Source: Symbiodinium natans (lineage: Eukaryota > Sar > Dinophyceae > Suessiales > Symbiodiniaceae). Taken from it: DNA of 64,000 nt. The notes under the pieces are model-generated. The model was given only the letters and a program-made list of their open reading frames with translations, was not told the origin of the DNA and did no database searches. Where the stretch lies: contig CAJNDS010002403.1 of the NCBI GenBank assembly GCA_905221605.1, positions 191,501 through 255,500 on the forward strand, written 5' to 3'. How positions within the stretch are numbered: position 1 is the stretch's first letter; each line of letters opens with the position of its first letter. The position numbers were made by a program, and so were the translations under genes. This document shows, in pieces, positions 25,473 to 38,200 of this stretch.

Positions 25473-25552
25473 ACGAGCATGGAACCTACAAAAAGGGTCC
25501 CTTAAAGAGGACAGTCGTTTTCGAAGGGACCTTTTAGGGGTTCCATGTTCGT
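25473..25552. mobile_element. Small inverted-repeat element
   Basis: acgagcatggaacc ... gggtccctt ... aagggacc ... ggttccatgttcgt: terminal inverted repeats with a matching inner pair. Adjacent sequence on the minus strand can be read MLVLGSVDIAVRPVQPAKCA, with its ATG lying inside the terminal repeat. Confidence 0.6.
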
Positions 25553-25680
25553 TTTGAGGGCGTCTACTTTATGGTGCGCAGGTGATTGCAATGCTGTTGG
25601 CGCAGTTTTCTCAAGATTGCTTGCACTCTTTATGGGTAGTTATGAATAGGGTTATAATTTAAGTACCCCAGAAAAGTTAC

Positions 25681-25777
25681 CTAGGATGGCCCCTAAGACC
25701 CTCTGAAAAATATTCCTGAATATGACCCCCTTAAACCCAACAAGGGAAAATATACAATGCCCCAAGGGCCTACCTAG
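25681..25777. mobile_element. MITE family F, nested in another element
   Basis: ctaggatggccc ... gggcctacctag with the interior 'accctctgaaaaa ... aagggaaaa'. Flanks 'gggtagttatgaatagggttataatttaagtacc' and 'accctacttgtgactccac' look like a split family P element, so F appears inserted in P. A second F copy forms an intron of the ankyrin gene (55384-55482). Confidence 0.75.
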
Positions 25778-26722
25778 TTAAAAGTAAAGTAGTTATTGTT
25801 CCCGCACCCTACTTGTGACTCCACTTATCGCTAGCCCAGGTGCAATTCGGCACTTGGGGTCTACGAGGTCGTGGGGTCAGTGACTCAGCGATCAGTGGTA
25901 GAAGGGCCACTGCTTGAAATCGCATGGCCTCAGTCTGATTAGCCGCAGTGTCCCGAAACCCTTTATGAACCCATAACCCCAAAACCCATGGGTCAAGTGG
26001 TCGTATGAGTCCCATGGGCGCCAGGTCTTCTCGGAGTTGTTTCCGGTTTGGGACAGGTACCCTCAACCCTAAACCCTACCTGGGACCCTTTTCACCTACA
26101 GTTTTCTGGGTTCTACCTGCTAATTAAGGGGTAGTTACTACTAAACTGTAGGGAAATAGAATCCCAGGTAATTATACACAATTACTAGTAGTATTCCCTT
26201 ATGGCGCCTTTATAATTGTACTACAATGACCCCCAAAACCCTATTCTAATTTATGAAGGCCGCTATATTAATCCTCAGAGCTTGTGGACTCGTGCCTTGC
26301 TGAGGTGCGCAGCGGGTTTGAACATGTTGGCCACCCAAAGCCGGATTTAGGGTTTAGGGTCTAGGGTCTAGGGTTTAGGGTTTGGGGTTTAGGGTTTAGG
26401 GTTTAGGGTCTAGGGTCTAGGGTTTAGGGTTTGGGGTTTAGGATTTAGGGCCCGAAGCCTTGAAACCCGCAACCCGAACGCTAAGAAGACCCAAAATCCT
26501 TGAAAGGTTCAGGGTTCAGGGTTAGGGCCTAGGGACCGTAAACCTTAAGACCCGAAGCGCCCAAGAGATTGAGCGCCATTGAAGGAAGGACATCCTACGG
26601 TTTAGGGTTTAGGGCTTAGGGTTTAGGGGCTTACGGCAAGTCTACAAGATGGTACTTAGAACTGTCGGGGCAACCTGGCTCGGTTTAGGACAACCTGAGG
26701 AACTGTAAATAAACCCTGCACC

Positions 26723-26836
26723 TTGTGATGTTCCCCCTTATTCTCGCAGTCCTTTATAGGGATTAGAATTGGGGGGGGGGGGGGTTACTATCATCCTTAT
26801 GAAGGACTGTTAGTACAAGAGGGGACTACACTCCCA
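26723..26836. mobile_element. MITE family A with internal poly-G
   Basis: ttgtgatgttcccccttatt at one end and aagaggggactacactcccaa at the other, with 'gcagtcc' and 'ggactgttag' inner arms. A run of about 14 G marks the centre. Confidence 0.7.
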
Positions 26837-26871
26837 AAGCCTAAGACACAAGAGGGTTTAGGGATTATCAG

Positions 26872-27018
26872 GGGTTCCCCTACCACCCCCCTCTATACTA
26901 CCCCCCCTAGGTTCCCCCAATATTTTAAGGGTATTTAGGGCTAATTAAGCCTAATTAAGGTTATCTAAGGGGGGAACCTAGGGGGGGGGGAGTATAGAGG
27001 GGGGTAGTAGGGGAACCC
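26872..27018. mobile_element. Near-perfect hairpin element (MITE family H)
   Basis: Two arms of about 47 bp (gggttcccctaccaccccc... against ...gggggtagtaggggaaccc) are almost exact reverse complements around about 50 bp containing taattaagcctaattaag. The high arm identity suggests a young insertion or ongoing gene conversion. Confidence 0.85.
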
Positions 27019-27654
27019 ATAAGAATAGGGTCTTGGGATGAAACTCTTGAAAAACAAAGCTGCGAGCATCCAGAAGACTTGCACACCAAAGCCAGTAAGC
27101 AATAAAACAAATAGCTTAGGGATTAAGGGGTTAAGGTTTAGGGTTTAGGGTTTAGGGTTTAGGGTTTAGGGCTTAGGGCCCCTAACTCCTCCAGCCAAGC
27201 TACACGTCCTCGAGGGTTGGCTCAGCCGGATACTTCTTCCTGGGCTACGAAGCATGTGAGTGCTGCTGTATCGAGTTGAAGCTGCTGCTTAAACCCTAAA
27301 CCCTAAATCCTAAGCCCTAAGTCCTAAACCCTAACTGATAAACCCGAAACCCTCACCCGTGAGAAAGTCTGAGCATCCCTGCCCCTAAACTGGTAAAACA
27401 AACGCCCCAAACTCGAAAAACCTCGACAAAAAACCTTAATAAACACTCCATACAAAAAAACCCTGAATAAACCCTACAACCCTAAAAACACTCTGTAATC
27501 CTTGAATAAACCCGTAGTGAAACATTTAATGATAAACAAAACCCTGCAAGCTCAAAACAAAAAACCGTCAACAACAAATGCCTCTGCAGCTTTGGAAGTT
27601 TAACCCTAAACCCTAAACCCTAAACCCTAAACCCTAAACCCTAAACCCTAAACC

Positions 27655-28899
27655 CTAAACCCCGAAGTTTGAGCTCAGCTTCTTGAAGGCGTCCAGCAGG
27701 GCTTGCACGCCTCGAGGAACAGGGCTTTGGTTCTTAGCAGGGGTGTAGGTGTTTCGTTTCGGGGTTTAGGGTTTAGGATTTGGGGTTTGGGGTTTAGGGC
27801 TTAGGATGTACCAATATGAGCTTAGAATTTCTGGGTTCATGTTAAGAACCCGAAGAACATGAACGTCAGCACGTGTAGGATCAAACAAAATCTCATCGGG
27901 AAATAGGCTCGCATGACAAGAAAGCCGCAGGCATCCTATTTTCCGTGGAATTGCCATCTTCCGATATTGACTGTAATGTATTGTTAAAGTTAATATCGCA
28001 AGATTTTTGACTGCCTTGCTTGGAGGGTTGGGGGAAATTTCCTTGTACACGCACGGTTCAACTCCTGCAGCTCCTTCTGAATGAAAAAGCAAGGGTAATG
28101 CAGGGATCGGAATAGTATTACTTAGGGTTTAGGGTTTAGGGTTTAGATTAGACTATACTACCCCCCCCCCCCCCCAAAAAAAAAAAAAAAAAAAACAAAA
28201 ACAACTGTGCTCATGGTTCAGGCTCCTCAATTGCCTGGCTTGCAGCACTAATCAGCGTGCTAGACCCTAAACCCGAAACCCTAAACCCTAAACCCCAGAA
28301 CCTAGAGCCAACAAGTTGATTCATCTCCTTCAGCTCCTTCTGAGCGAGAAGTACGGGTATCTTGCTTGAAGCGTGCTCGTTCCATGGCGCCGAGCCAGCA
28401 ATTCCGTGAGCAACGCACGATGATTCGCCTGCAAAAACGGTCGGTTCTGAAGGCCAGAACGGCTGTTTAGGGTTTTGGGTTTAGGGTTTAGGGAGGGTTT
28501 TGGGTTTAGGGTTTAGGGTGTTTTTCCGTCAACACATCGACCGAAGATTCCTGTTCCCAAAGTCACAAAGCATGCCACCTTCTGTTCCACAGCTGTCGTA
28601 GCCCTGGGAACGCTCTGTGTTTCCAGGGATATGATGCTGCATTCAAGTGTGCCTCGAAAGCTCGCTGCGAAGCACGACCCTGCAAAACGCATCATATCAT
28701 CGGACCCACCTTCAATGAATCCAATGCTCCTGATGTGTTCGAAATCCTTCTTTGCAACCTCGCTCGTCTTGTACTTGCGAGCGTCCATGGCATGTTCCTC
28801 TCGAAAACTTTTTGTAAGCACTTGATCTGTCGGACACAGTTCCTTCTCCTTCTGCAGCCTTCGACTTTGGAACTGATCGATGAAGCTTTTGAAACACAA
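27655..28899 (-). CDS. Small helical protein, 3-4 exons (5' end not found)
   Basis: Function unknown. The last exon, 27710-27655, reads VQALLDAFKKLSSNFGV then stop; the stop lies in the flanking telomere repeat. It joins in phase to an exon ending at 28055 (QKELQELN) through a GT donor and an AG|G acceptor, giving an amphipathic KELQELNRVQALLDAFKKL. Upstream, about 28428-28310 opens at an AG|G site (ESSCVAHGIAGSAPW, then SSKIPVLLAQKELKEMN) and repeats the QKEL(Q/K)E(L/M)N segment. About 28899-28520 is an open island (TSEVAKKDFEHIRSIGFIEG, then a Cys/Ser-rich stretch) with no ATG in frame. The two QKEL exons may be duplicates or alternatives. Assignment of the 28.5-28.9 kb island to this gene is inference. 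Confidence 0.45.
28157..28200. repeat. Poly-C/poly-A tract
   Basis: About 17 C followed by about 21 A. Low-complexity spacer between exons of the gene above. Confidence 0.9.
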
Positions 28900-29212
28900 G
28901 GGTTTACGGTCTAGGGTTTAGGGTTTAGGTCTTAGGGTTTAGGGACTCAGCCCTGCACGCTGCTGGTTGTTCAGCTCGTTGTGCTTCCCGTTCCAGAAGG
29001 ACTTGGCACGGCGTGGGGTCTTGGGTTTTGAGGGCTTGGGGTAACTTTAGGGTTTAAGAGCTGCAGGGTTTACAGTCTGTTGGGTTTTGAGGGCTTGGGG
29101 CAATTTTGGGGATTAAGGGCTGCATGGTTTAGAGTTTAGAGATTTAGGGTGTTGAGGGGCTTAGGGAAATTTTGGGGAGTCTTAGAGCTTCAGGGTTTAG
29201 AGTTGGGACTTT

Positions 29213-29303
29213 CCCCCTTATACTAACAGTCCTTAATCGGATTATAGTACCCCCTATTATAATCCCTATAAAGGACTGTTAGGATAAGGGAGTAACATCC
29301 CAA
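29213..29303. mobile_element. MITE family A
   Basis: ttgggactttcccccttatactaacagtcc at the left, ggactgttaggataagggagtaacatcccaa at the right. The best conserved long-armed copy of the family. Confidence 0.85.
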
Positions 29304-29610
29304 GTTTGAGTCTAAAGATTTAGGGTTTGGGGCACTTGTTTATGGGGAAGGGGGGTTTCACAGGGGTTGGGGTTTGGGGCTTTGAGGTTGTTGGGGTCTT
29401 GGGGTTTGAGTTTAGGATTCTCCTCATCTGTTTGAGTTTAGGCTTTATAAAGAACTCCAAGTACACATTTTACAACAGCTTGAGACCTACACTCGATATT
29501 CAGCATTTTCGGATTTAGGGTACCTCGCAGGCTTAAAGGTATGTGGCGGACCACCCTAAACCCTAAACCCTAAACCCTAAACCCTAAACCCTAAACCCTA
29601 CACCCTAAAC

Positions 29611-29680
29611 CACGCGCTGTATCGAGGTCATGACCATGTGGATTCCCTTGTCGCAGGTCCACGGCATACTCCTCCAGCTT
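29611..29680 (-). CDS. Candidate exon, unknown
   Basis: AG|G opens a frame EYAVDLRQGNPHGHDLDTAR on the minus strand, closed by a GT or GC donor at the telomere repeat. Upstream bases in the same frame read SELKLE. The plus strand is open too. Direction agrees with the genes on either side. Confidence 0.38.
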
Positions 29681-30636
29681 CAACTCGGATCTGAGATGTT
29701 AAGGGTTTAGGGTTTAGGGCTAGGGTTTAGGGTTTAGGGTTTAGGGTTCAGGGTTCAGGGTTCAGGGTTCAGGGTTCAGGGTTCAGGGTTCAGGGGTGGG
29801 TTGAGAGGGTTTGGGTTTGGGTTTAGGGCTTAGGGTTCCGGAACGCTAAGGTCCGAACCCTGAGTGCTCAAGAGGTGGAACCGCCGTTACTCTTCCCCGC
29901 AACGGCTCTATGTCGGTGGAGTGTACTGCAGAAAGCTGAGTAGGGCGTCTCTGCCTTTCTGGATGGCCCTGTAACACATGAAAACAATACTCCAGAACCA
30001 GATCGTAAACCCGAAGCCCTGAACCCTAGACCCTAAACCCTAAACCCTAAGCCCTAAACCCTAAACCCTAAACCCTCAACCGTAAACCCTAAACCCTAAA
30101 ACCCTAAGGGTCCGTGGCCTGTCCTGCAAGTGCCTTGGCCATAGCCCAAGCCAGCGACATACCTGAGGAGGCTTGAGGACGTGAGGGCTGCTAGGGCTCC
30201 CCTTAAGCAGGGTTTAGAGTTTAGGGTGTTTAGGGGTTTTAGGTTTTTGGGGATTTTAGGGTTTTTAGGGTTTAGGGTTAGGAGGGTTCATGGGGGTTAG
30301 GTACCTAGAGAACCTTATGATATGGAAGCTTAGGGAGCCTTAGGGAGTAGTAGGGAGTATTCTGGAATTTTGGGTTCCATTCACCCCTTGAACCCCCTCC
30401 CTTAAGAACCCTATGAGGTAGGTCCTAAAACCCTCTGAAGCCCTTAGCTAGAATTCCCCCAACACTAAGAAAACCTGTAGATCCTGAATCCTCAAAACCC
30501 TATAAACCCTGTAAACCCTATAAACCCTAAACCCTATAAACCCGAAACCCTCAACCCTAAACCCGAAACCCTAAACCCGAAACCCTAAACCCTAAACACT
30601 AAACCCTAAACCCCAAACCCTAAACCCGCTTTAAAG

Positions 30637-30722
30637 AACAAGCAGAGGCCTTCTGCTGGGGCCTCCGGCTCTTTGCCTCCTCCGCGGACGAAGCCGTAGT
30701 AGTCTGGCAGGCCCACCACTTC
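30637..30722 (-). CDS. Candidate exon, unknown
   Basis: AG|G opens EVVGLPDYYGFVRGGGKEPE followed by APAEGLCLFF on the minus strand. Composition is protein-like and direction agrees with neighbours; the plus strand is also open (KEQAEAFCWGLRLFASSADE). Confidence 0.42.
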
Positions 30723-31208
30723 CTTGGGGTTTAGGGTTTAGGGTTTAGGGTTTAGGGTTTGGGGCTACTTGGGGCAATTCGAAGTAGGCTTGTAAGCACC
30801 CTGAATCTAAGGTTTTCCTTCGCTACCCATGAACTTCCCTGCGGCTTCGAGGATTTTTCTTGAGTGCTTTTCGGGAATTTTGAGGGCTTTCTTGAGTATA
30901 GTTTGCTTCTGTCTGCATTTATGTTGCGCGGCTTTGCTGAGGGTTTGCTTCAGGGTGCCTCGAGGGCTTCAGGACTGCTTGAACTTCTCTAAGCTTCAGA
31001 GCCACGGTTTAGGGTTTAGGGTTTAGGGTTTAGGGTTTAGGGTTCAGGGTTTAGGATTCAGGGGGTTGAGGGTGCAAGTAGGGCCCTGAACCCTCAACTC
31101 TCAGCCCTGAACCCTACAAGCCCAATAAACCCCTATAAACCCAGCCCTAAAACCCGAAGCCCGATAAGCCCTAATGAAACCCCAAGCTTTTTACAGCCGA
31201 GGTCATAG

Positions 31209-31334
31209 TACTTTTACAATCAACTTGAAGGGCCCTTCAACTCTACGTTTAACTCAGGGGCAGGGTGCGGGCTCCTGAGCAGGTTAGAGGATCTGCGAAA
31301 ACAATCCGAAACAACTAGACCATCGGACGTATAA
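31209..31334 (+). CDS. Candidate exon with stop, unknown
   Basis: Following an AG, the plus strand is open for 41 codons to a TAA (YFYNQLEGPFNSTFNSGAGC, then LLSRLEDLRKQSE). It lacks G after the acceptor and points against the supported genes, so I rate it low. Confidence 0.25.
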   Translation, partial: YFYNQLEGPFNSTFNSGAGCGLLSRLEDLRKQSETTRPSDV

Positions 31335-31904
31335 ACTCGAGGCATAGAACTCTTGCAGTGTGGTAGCATGTTTTAATTAATTAGTAAGGCTTTTGTGAGC
31401 TTGCAAACAGTGTTCTATCTAGTTTCCTATACCATATAGACTCCACGAAAACCCTGAGCAGGGTGGCGAGGGTCTGACGTTTTATAAGTTGTTTGAGGCC
31501 TTAGCGGGCTTTGTTCCCCCGACCCTGAACCCAAATCAAAACCTTGAGCCCCGAAAAATGTGCGATCTCTCCGGTCTAAGTAGGCCCGGATATCCAATCC
31601 AAGAGCTCCTTCTTTAAGATTTCATGGTTTATGGCTGCACTCTAAAACCTTTACCCGAAACTCTAAACAATAACAATACAGCCCAAACCCGACACCACTA
31701 CACCCTAGGTCAGAACCGTACGCCCTGACCCCCTTGAGTCGAGAGCTTGTGGAGGGGGAGGCGTGCGCTGTCGCCTTTGAAGTGCTGTCCTAGTTACAAG
31801 TAGGCTTCAAAGGGTTTAGGGCTGCGCAGAGCCTAACGCGCCCTCCCCCCCCCCTTCCCCGACAGCTGAGTCCCCCTTGCCACATTTACAGACCTAAAAC
31901 CCTA

Positions 31905-32060
31905 GAACACCCCTAGAGCCCTAGAACACCCCTAAAGCCCCAGAACACCCCTAAAGCCCTAAAGCCCTAAAGCCCTAAAGCCCAAAAGCCCAAAAGCCCA
32001 AAAGCCCAAAAGCCCTATAACACCCCTAAAGCCCTAAAGCCCAAAAGCCCAAATTCTGAA
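31905..32060 (-). repeat. AAAGCCCT/AAAAGCCC variant block
   Basis: Telomere-related octamers ('taaagccc', 'aaaagccc') repeated about 15 times, ending next to ordinary CCCTAAA repeat. Confidence 0.85.
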
Positions 32061-32251
32061 CGCAAAAAACCCCCAGCCCCAATCCCTAAACCCTAAACCC
32101 CCAACCCCAATCCATAAACCCTCAACCCCAAGCCCTAAACCCCTAGACCCTCAATCCTAAAACCCTAAAACCCTAAACCCTAAGCCCTAAACCCTAAACC
32201 CTAAACCCTAAACCCCTAGACCCTCAATCCTAAACCCCTAAACCCTAAGCC

Positions 32252-35200
32252 CTAAAGCAACCACGACCCATTGTAGGCTCTGGGTGGAAGCCGAGCCACA
32301 TCGACGGTCACAAAGCCCTTTGGCTCGTAGGTGTAGGTGCCTAGGAGAGACTAGGGTTTGGGGTTTGGGGTTTGGGGTTTAGGGTTTAGGGTTTAGGGTG
32401 TACGGGTTTAGGGTTTAGGGTGAGGGGTAGGGTATATAGTGTTTAGGGTACCGCGGGAGAGAGGGGGGGGGGGGTGCATGCGTTGATAAACCTACCATCG
32501 ATGTTGCGTTCGTGTGAAACCACCTCAACCGTGAAGACCTGTTTGGGGTATAGGGGTTTAAGGTTTAGGGTTTAGCCCGGGGCCCTAAACCTTAAAGCCA
32601 TAAACCTTTAGGGTTGGGAGACCCTAAGGGTCCATTTCCCATGTTATTGTATACTTGGGCCCAGACGTCCCACAATAGGAGGTACTTTAAGGCCCAAGTG
32701 TTCCCTATTTGGGTACATGGCTGGTTGGCAAAATTATGGTCCCTTTTTTGGGTACCCAAAATATTAGGTGCCGTATTATAATACGGACCCAAAAAAGGTG
32801 GCCATAATTTTGACAACCACCCACATGGACCCCTAGCAAAAACACCTCAGCCGAGTTGCAGTCACCCTGGCCCGTAGGCTCCCCAGCACAAGCGCCCCCG
32901 GGCTGATGCTGCACGCACCTCAGGCTACGGTTTAAAGGCTTAGGAATTAAGGGGGGGTTTAGGGGGCTCAAGGCTTAGGGTTTAAGGGGTTTAGCGCTTA
33001 AGGTTTAAGGGGCTAAGGGGTTTAGGGGGTGTAGGGTTTAGGGATTTAGTGGCTGAGGGCTTAGGATTTAAGGATGGGGGTGTAGAGTGACGGGCTGGGG
33101 CTGTCCCGGTATCCAAGGAGCCCTAAAAACCATTATGGCTCAAAGGGGGCTCAAAGGGGGTGCGTCTGGAATCCTAAGCCCAGGAGGGACTAAGGGTCCT
33201 AGTTGGTGTCGGAGGTTTGTTTGGAAAGGTTCATGGCCAGTTCTAAACAGAGTCGGCTCTCGGTGCCCGATGTCATACCCCTAAAACCCTAAACCCCTCA
33301 ACCCATCACATCACGGGCGCTTGAGGCTTGTGATGACGACATCCAGGCGTCCTCAAGTCCCCAGTGTCCTCAACTGCCCTTGGCCGTAGACCTTAAAACA
33401 CCAAAGCCGAATCCCAAGTGACTGACTTGGGGAGTTTAGGCAATTAAGGCACCCCTAGGAAGGTACCCCCGAATTTCGGAAACCCGAATTGGACTCACCC
33501 GAAACCCAAAATTCAAAAGCTTCCAAATTCAGGTCGCAGCCTGGTGGCCTAAACCCGCTACTCAAAACTACCCCTGGACTTCCAAGTAGCCCTAAACCCA
33601 AAACCCTAAACCCGAAGCCCTAAAAGAGAGCCAGGATGCCAGTTGTCGTGCTTCTTGTAGCTCTTGGAGAAGCAGGGTCCAGGGAAGGCGTACCTGCACG
33701 CAATAAAAGGCAAAAGGTTTGGGGTGTAGGGTTTAGGGTTTAGGGCTTAGGGTTTAGGGTTTAGGGCTTAGGGTTTAGGGTTTAGGGTTTAGGGTTTAGG
33801 GTTTAGGGTTTAGGGTTTAGGGTTTAGGGTTTAGGGTTCAGGGCTTAGGGTTTAGGGTTTAGGATTTACGGGTTAGGGGTTAGGGTTCAGGGTTCGGGTG
33901 TAGGGTTCACTGTTTCACTTGAGAAGGTTTATACAGGTTCTTTGCCCGATTATACGTCAAGCCCGGCGCAACTGGCTACTGTTTCCTCCTTGGGAATCAG
34001 GCACCTGGTATGCCCTATATCTGACTTTTAAGGGCGAACCCTCAACCTTCTTAAGCGAAACCCTCAACCCTAAACTCTACATATCCAAGCAGCGTACCCG
34101 AATTACCTAGTAAAAAGCTATACTCCCCTTTGGACCATAATATCATGCTTTTACATGCATCCCCTTGGGCTTTTTGGGTTTATGGTTTAGTGTTTAGGAA
34201 AACGTTATAAACATGTTTTCTAAGGAGGCCGTGGGAACCAGAACGCAAAGGAATGCGGCGGGACTACTTGGAGGTTCATGTGTAGTTCTAAGTGGGGTTA
34301 GAAGAAGGTATCTGTAACTCTAGCTGGTTATAACCTTTTTTAGGGTACTTATGACCCTACTCATAACTGATTACGCATGAACCTTCAAGTACACCCCAAA
34401 CCCCTAAATCCTCAGCCCTAAACCCTAAACCCTGGCTGACGTGACGCTCCGATGTGTCACAAAGCCTGTCACGGCCTAGCCCATAAACCCCAACCCCAAC
34501 CGCCCTAAACTCGACCCGCTGGATTTCCCAGCAGCGTGGGGCTTCAGGGCCCTGACACCTCAACAAAAGTCTCGTTCTGTTCACGGGTTTTCGGGGTTTT
34601 GGGATTCAGAGTTCAGGGCTTAGGGCGGTTTTCCGGGCTTGTCTGGGTTTCACTTGGAGGTTCATGGGGAATCTTGCCTATACCCCACTTAACACGGCCC
34701 AAACAACCTCCCGCTTGGGAGGCACCAAACCGCGTTGGGATAGTACTTGGCGTCGGCGAACTGGGCTGTGGGGAACCTGGGACGAAGAACCGTTCCGGGC
34801 TTCGTGCGATCAGAACCAAACAATAAAATAATCTTCCTTGTAAGGGATATAGGGATGATTATCTTTATTGTTTTGGGGAGTTCTTAAGCAAATAGTAGTA
34901 AATCCTCTAAACGCTCCTAGCCCTCCAAACCCTCAAAGCGATGCTCCTCTCAGTGGGGAATTCGGGAACTAGGCACCCCAACACGAAAGAGTTTAGGGTT
35001 TTAGGGTTTAGGGTTTAGGGTTTAGGGTTTAGGGTTTAGGGTTTAGGCTAGCCTGCAACCCTGAGTCTGAAACCCTAAAACCCGAAACCCTCTGAACCCT
35101 CTGAACCCTCTCACTTGCGGAAGACTGATCCGGCACAGATGCTCATTGACCTTGTTGCAGCCCACGAAGTAGCCAAACCTCGGGCTTGGGGGAAGTGCAG

Positions 35201-38200
35201 GGTTCCCTGGGTATAGGGTTTAGGGTTTAGGGTTGAGGGTTTAGGGTTGAGGGTTGAGGGCTAACCCTAAACCCTAAACCCTAAAACCCAAAACCCTAAA
35301 CTCTAAACCTGAGGGTTATACAAGTAGGGTATGGTTTTCCAGGTTCTGGGTCCTTCCGTTTTGTTTGGGTTCAGGGTTTAGGATTTAAGGGTTTAGGGTT
35401 CAGGGTTAGAGTTAGAGTGTTCACGGCTTCTGCTAGGCCATCGGATGCCTCCGCACAAGTCAGCGATATGAAAAGCACCTACTAAGTCAACATACTCACA
35501 CCGAATTACACTGTGTTCTGAGATCTACTGTAAGAAGTATCGGGTTCAGGGCCTCAGAAACCATGATCAAGCCCTACCACTGAACTAGGGTTTAGGGTTT
35601 AGGGTATAGGGTATAGGGTTTAGGGGTTTAGGGTCCCCAGATCTCGTATTTCTCAAGCTATGGACACGCAGGCGGACCCCAAAACCTATGTCACAGCCGA
35701 AGCCTCAAGCCCAAAAACCACGGCGTTTCTGGCATGAATGGGGTTTAGAGTTTAGGTTTTGGGGGTTTAGGGTTTAGGGTTTCGGGTTTAGGGTTTAGGA
35801 TTTTGGTTTTTAGGGCTTAGGGTTTAGGGTTTAGGGCTTGGGACTGTATCCTCGCCGGAGTGCTTGTCGTAGTCTTTCGCGCAGTTGCCCGGCCCCGTGC
35901 ATTCGCCGCTGTCGAAGGCATAACGGACTCCAAAATTCATACCTGGCCAACACTTAACTACTATTTTCTCAAGAACTCCCTACAAAATGAAAGATATTCT
36001 TCCTTATCAGGGTAATATCGGGATTACTGGGGGTTCTATGTTTCCTGTATACCCAAGTAGCCCCTACATTGGCCCTAAGGTGCCTTATAAGGGTCCCCCC
36101 CCCCCCCCCCCCCCCAAAAGACAAGAGCAAGGAATCAAGCCCAGCTACAGCTATAAGCAGGGTGAAAAATACCCTAAAAGTGAGGTTTAAAGTATAGTTG
36201 CCTTTCTTACAAACCTACCCATAACTCCCAGCCATGAATCTCCAAGAAAGGAAAGCCACTTAAGGGATCATGGAGTGTCGGGAGAGGAAGCTCCGAGCAA
36301 TCAGTTCGCTCGTCCGCTGTTTGGGTTTAGAGGGTTTAGGGTTTCGGTTGAGGGTTTAGGGTTTATAGGGTTTTTAGGGTTTTCAGGGTTTTTAGGGTTT
36401 TCAGGGTTTTTAGGGTTTTTAGGGTTTTTAGGGTTTTAGGGTTTTAGGGTTTTTAGGGTTTAGGGTTTTTAGGGTTTAGGGTTCAGGGTTTAGGGTGCTT
36501 AAGGCTCATGATTCTTCGAGTACACAACTCCAACTGCCAACAACCCGTTGCCTTTGTCGAACAGCGGTGTCGGCGGCCGGTATTGAACCTTCCGTGATTC
36601 ACCCTAAACCCTAGACCCTAGACCCTAGACCCTAAACCCTAAACCCTAAACCCTAAACCTAAACCCTGAGACTTAAAGCTCAACCCTCAGGCATTGCTCA
36701 AGGGGCTGTGTTCAAGAGAGGTTTAGGGTGTGAGGTTTACTTGCCCTAAACCCTAAAACCTATAACCCCCAAACTAAAGGAGGGCTCTACACCTGCGGAG
36801 ATCCGGGACCAGGACACAAGCAGTTTAGGGTTTAGGGTTTAGGGTTTAGGGTTTAGGGTTTCGGGTTTAGGGTTTAGGGCTTAGGGTTTAGGGTCTAGGG
36901 TTTAGGTTTAGGGCTTCACTTTGCAAGTGTAGGGCATCGGGATGAACACGGCCTGGGGGAGGGGTTACTATCCCCAAGGCTCCACAAAAAACTCAGCCCC
37001 GGTAGCTTCTGTTCCGTTGGGAAGCCCTTGCCCCTTAGGGTTTTTCTTGGTAGCCCAGCAACCGTATTGCAATAAGGGCACCCTTTTTGGGGTTGGTTAC
37101 TTTACAGGGGAACCCCAGAACCCAACAAATGGGTGAAGGGTACCACTGGGCTGCCAAGTTTTGGGGCGCGGGGTTGTGCGTCCATAAGGTTGGAGGCTTT
37201 TCGGGTGTTTATTTGCTCCTTGGACAGCATTCTCTCTGTAGAAAACCGAAGAGCCTGTCATTCCCTCCAGGTTACATGCTTTCTAGGATGTGCTTAGGCT
37301 TTTTGGACAGCATTCGCTTTTTACGAGCCCACAGAGCCCTTTGAAGCCCTCAGAAAACGCAGACAAAAGGGACCTTGAATCGAACCATTCGGGTGTTTCT
37401 TGCTCTTTGGACAGCATTCTCTACATGTAATCCGAATAGCCCGTAGTTCCACCCAAAAACTTAAACCCCAAACCCCAAACCCCAAACCCCAAACCCCAAA
37501 CCCCAAACCCTAAACCCTAAACCCTAAACCCTAAGCCCTATCGTGCAGAAAGAGGGGGCCTTGAATCGAACAATTCGGGTGATACTGAACTTCCTCGGCG
37601 TGAAGATGACGACCTGGCAGGGCCGCGCCCCTCAAGAAGTAAGTGAGTAAAGCGCAACCAGCGTGTGCTTAAACCCTAAACCCTAAACCCTAAACCCTAA
37701 ACCCCAAACCCCAAACCCCAAACCCCAAACCCTAAACCCTAACCAATCAAACCCTAGGCCCCAAAAGGTTCTCTGAAGGCTCTTCGGGCTAGGTGGGCAC
37801 TGAGCACTGTGGGCCGCAAAGAATTGGACTCCGGGAATCCCCAAATCCAAAAGAAAACGAAACTCGTGGGGTTTAGGGTTTAGGGTTTAGGGTTTAGGGT
37901 TTAGGGTTTTAAGGTTTTAGGGCTTCAGGGTTTAGGGCAGCCCTGCAACAAACTCTTTAAGCCAATAACTCAACAGGACAAGCCTTCGGGCAATCAGGGC
38001 ATAGCCCTTGCAAGCCCATGTTGTTTTACCATTGGACCTGTCAGTTCGTTAGGATTCAGGGTTTGGTCTCTTCCTTACAAATCGGGTCTGCGGCAGAGGG
38101 GGAGCCTCCTTTTTTGGAGCTTCTGGGCGGATGCTCAGTTTGGGTTTCTGGGCTTAGGGCTGTAGGGAGAAACCCGAAACCCCGAACCCCAAACCCTGTT

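Noticed and set aside
27203-27295. Plus-strand reading VGSAGYFFLGYEACECCCIE
   Set aside because: The minus strand has an AG|G-opened KKYPAEPTLED followed by a GT donor, so the strand cannot be decided and neither was listed.
36942-37344. Plus-strand frames across 36942-37344
   Set aside because: They cross an intact family C MITE and lie inside an intron of the minus-strand Cys-rich gene. The piece before the MITE (MNTAWGRGYYPQGSTKNS) looks protein-like but was not listed for that reason.
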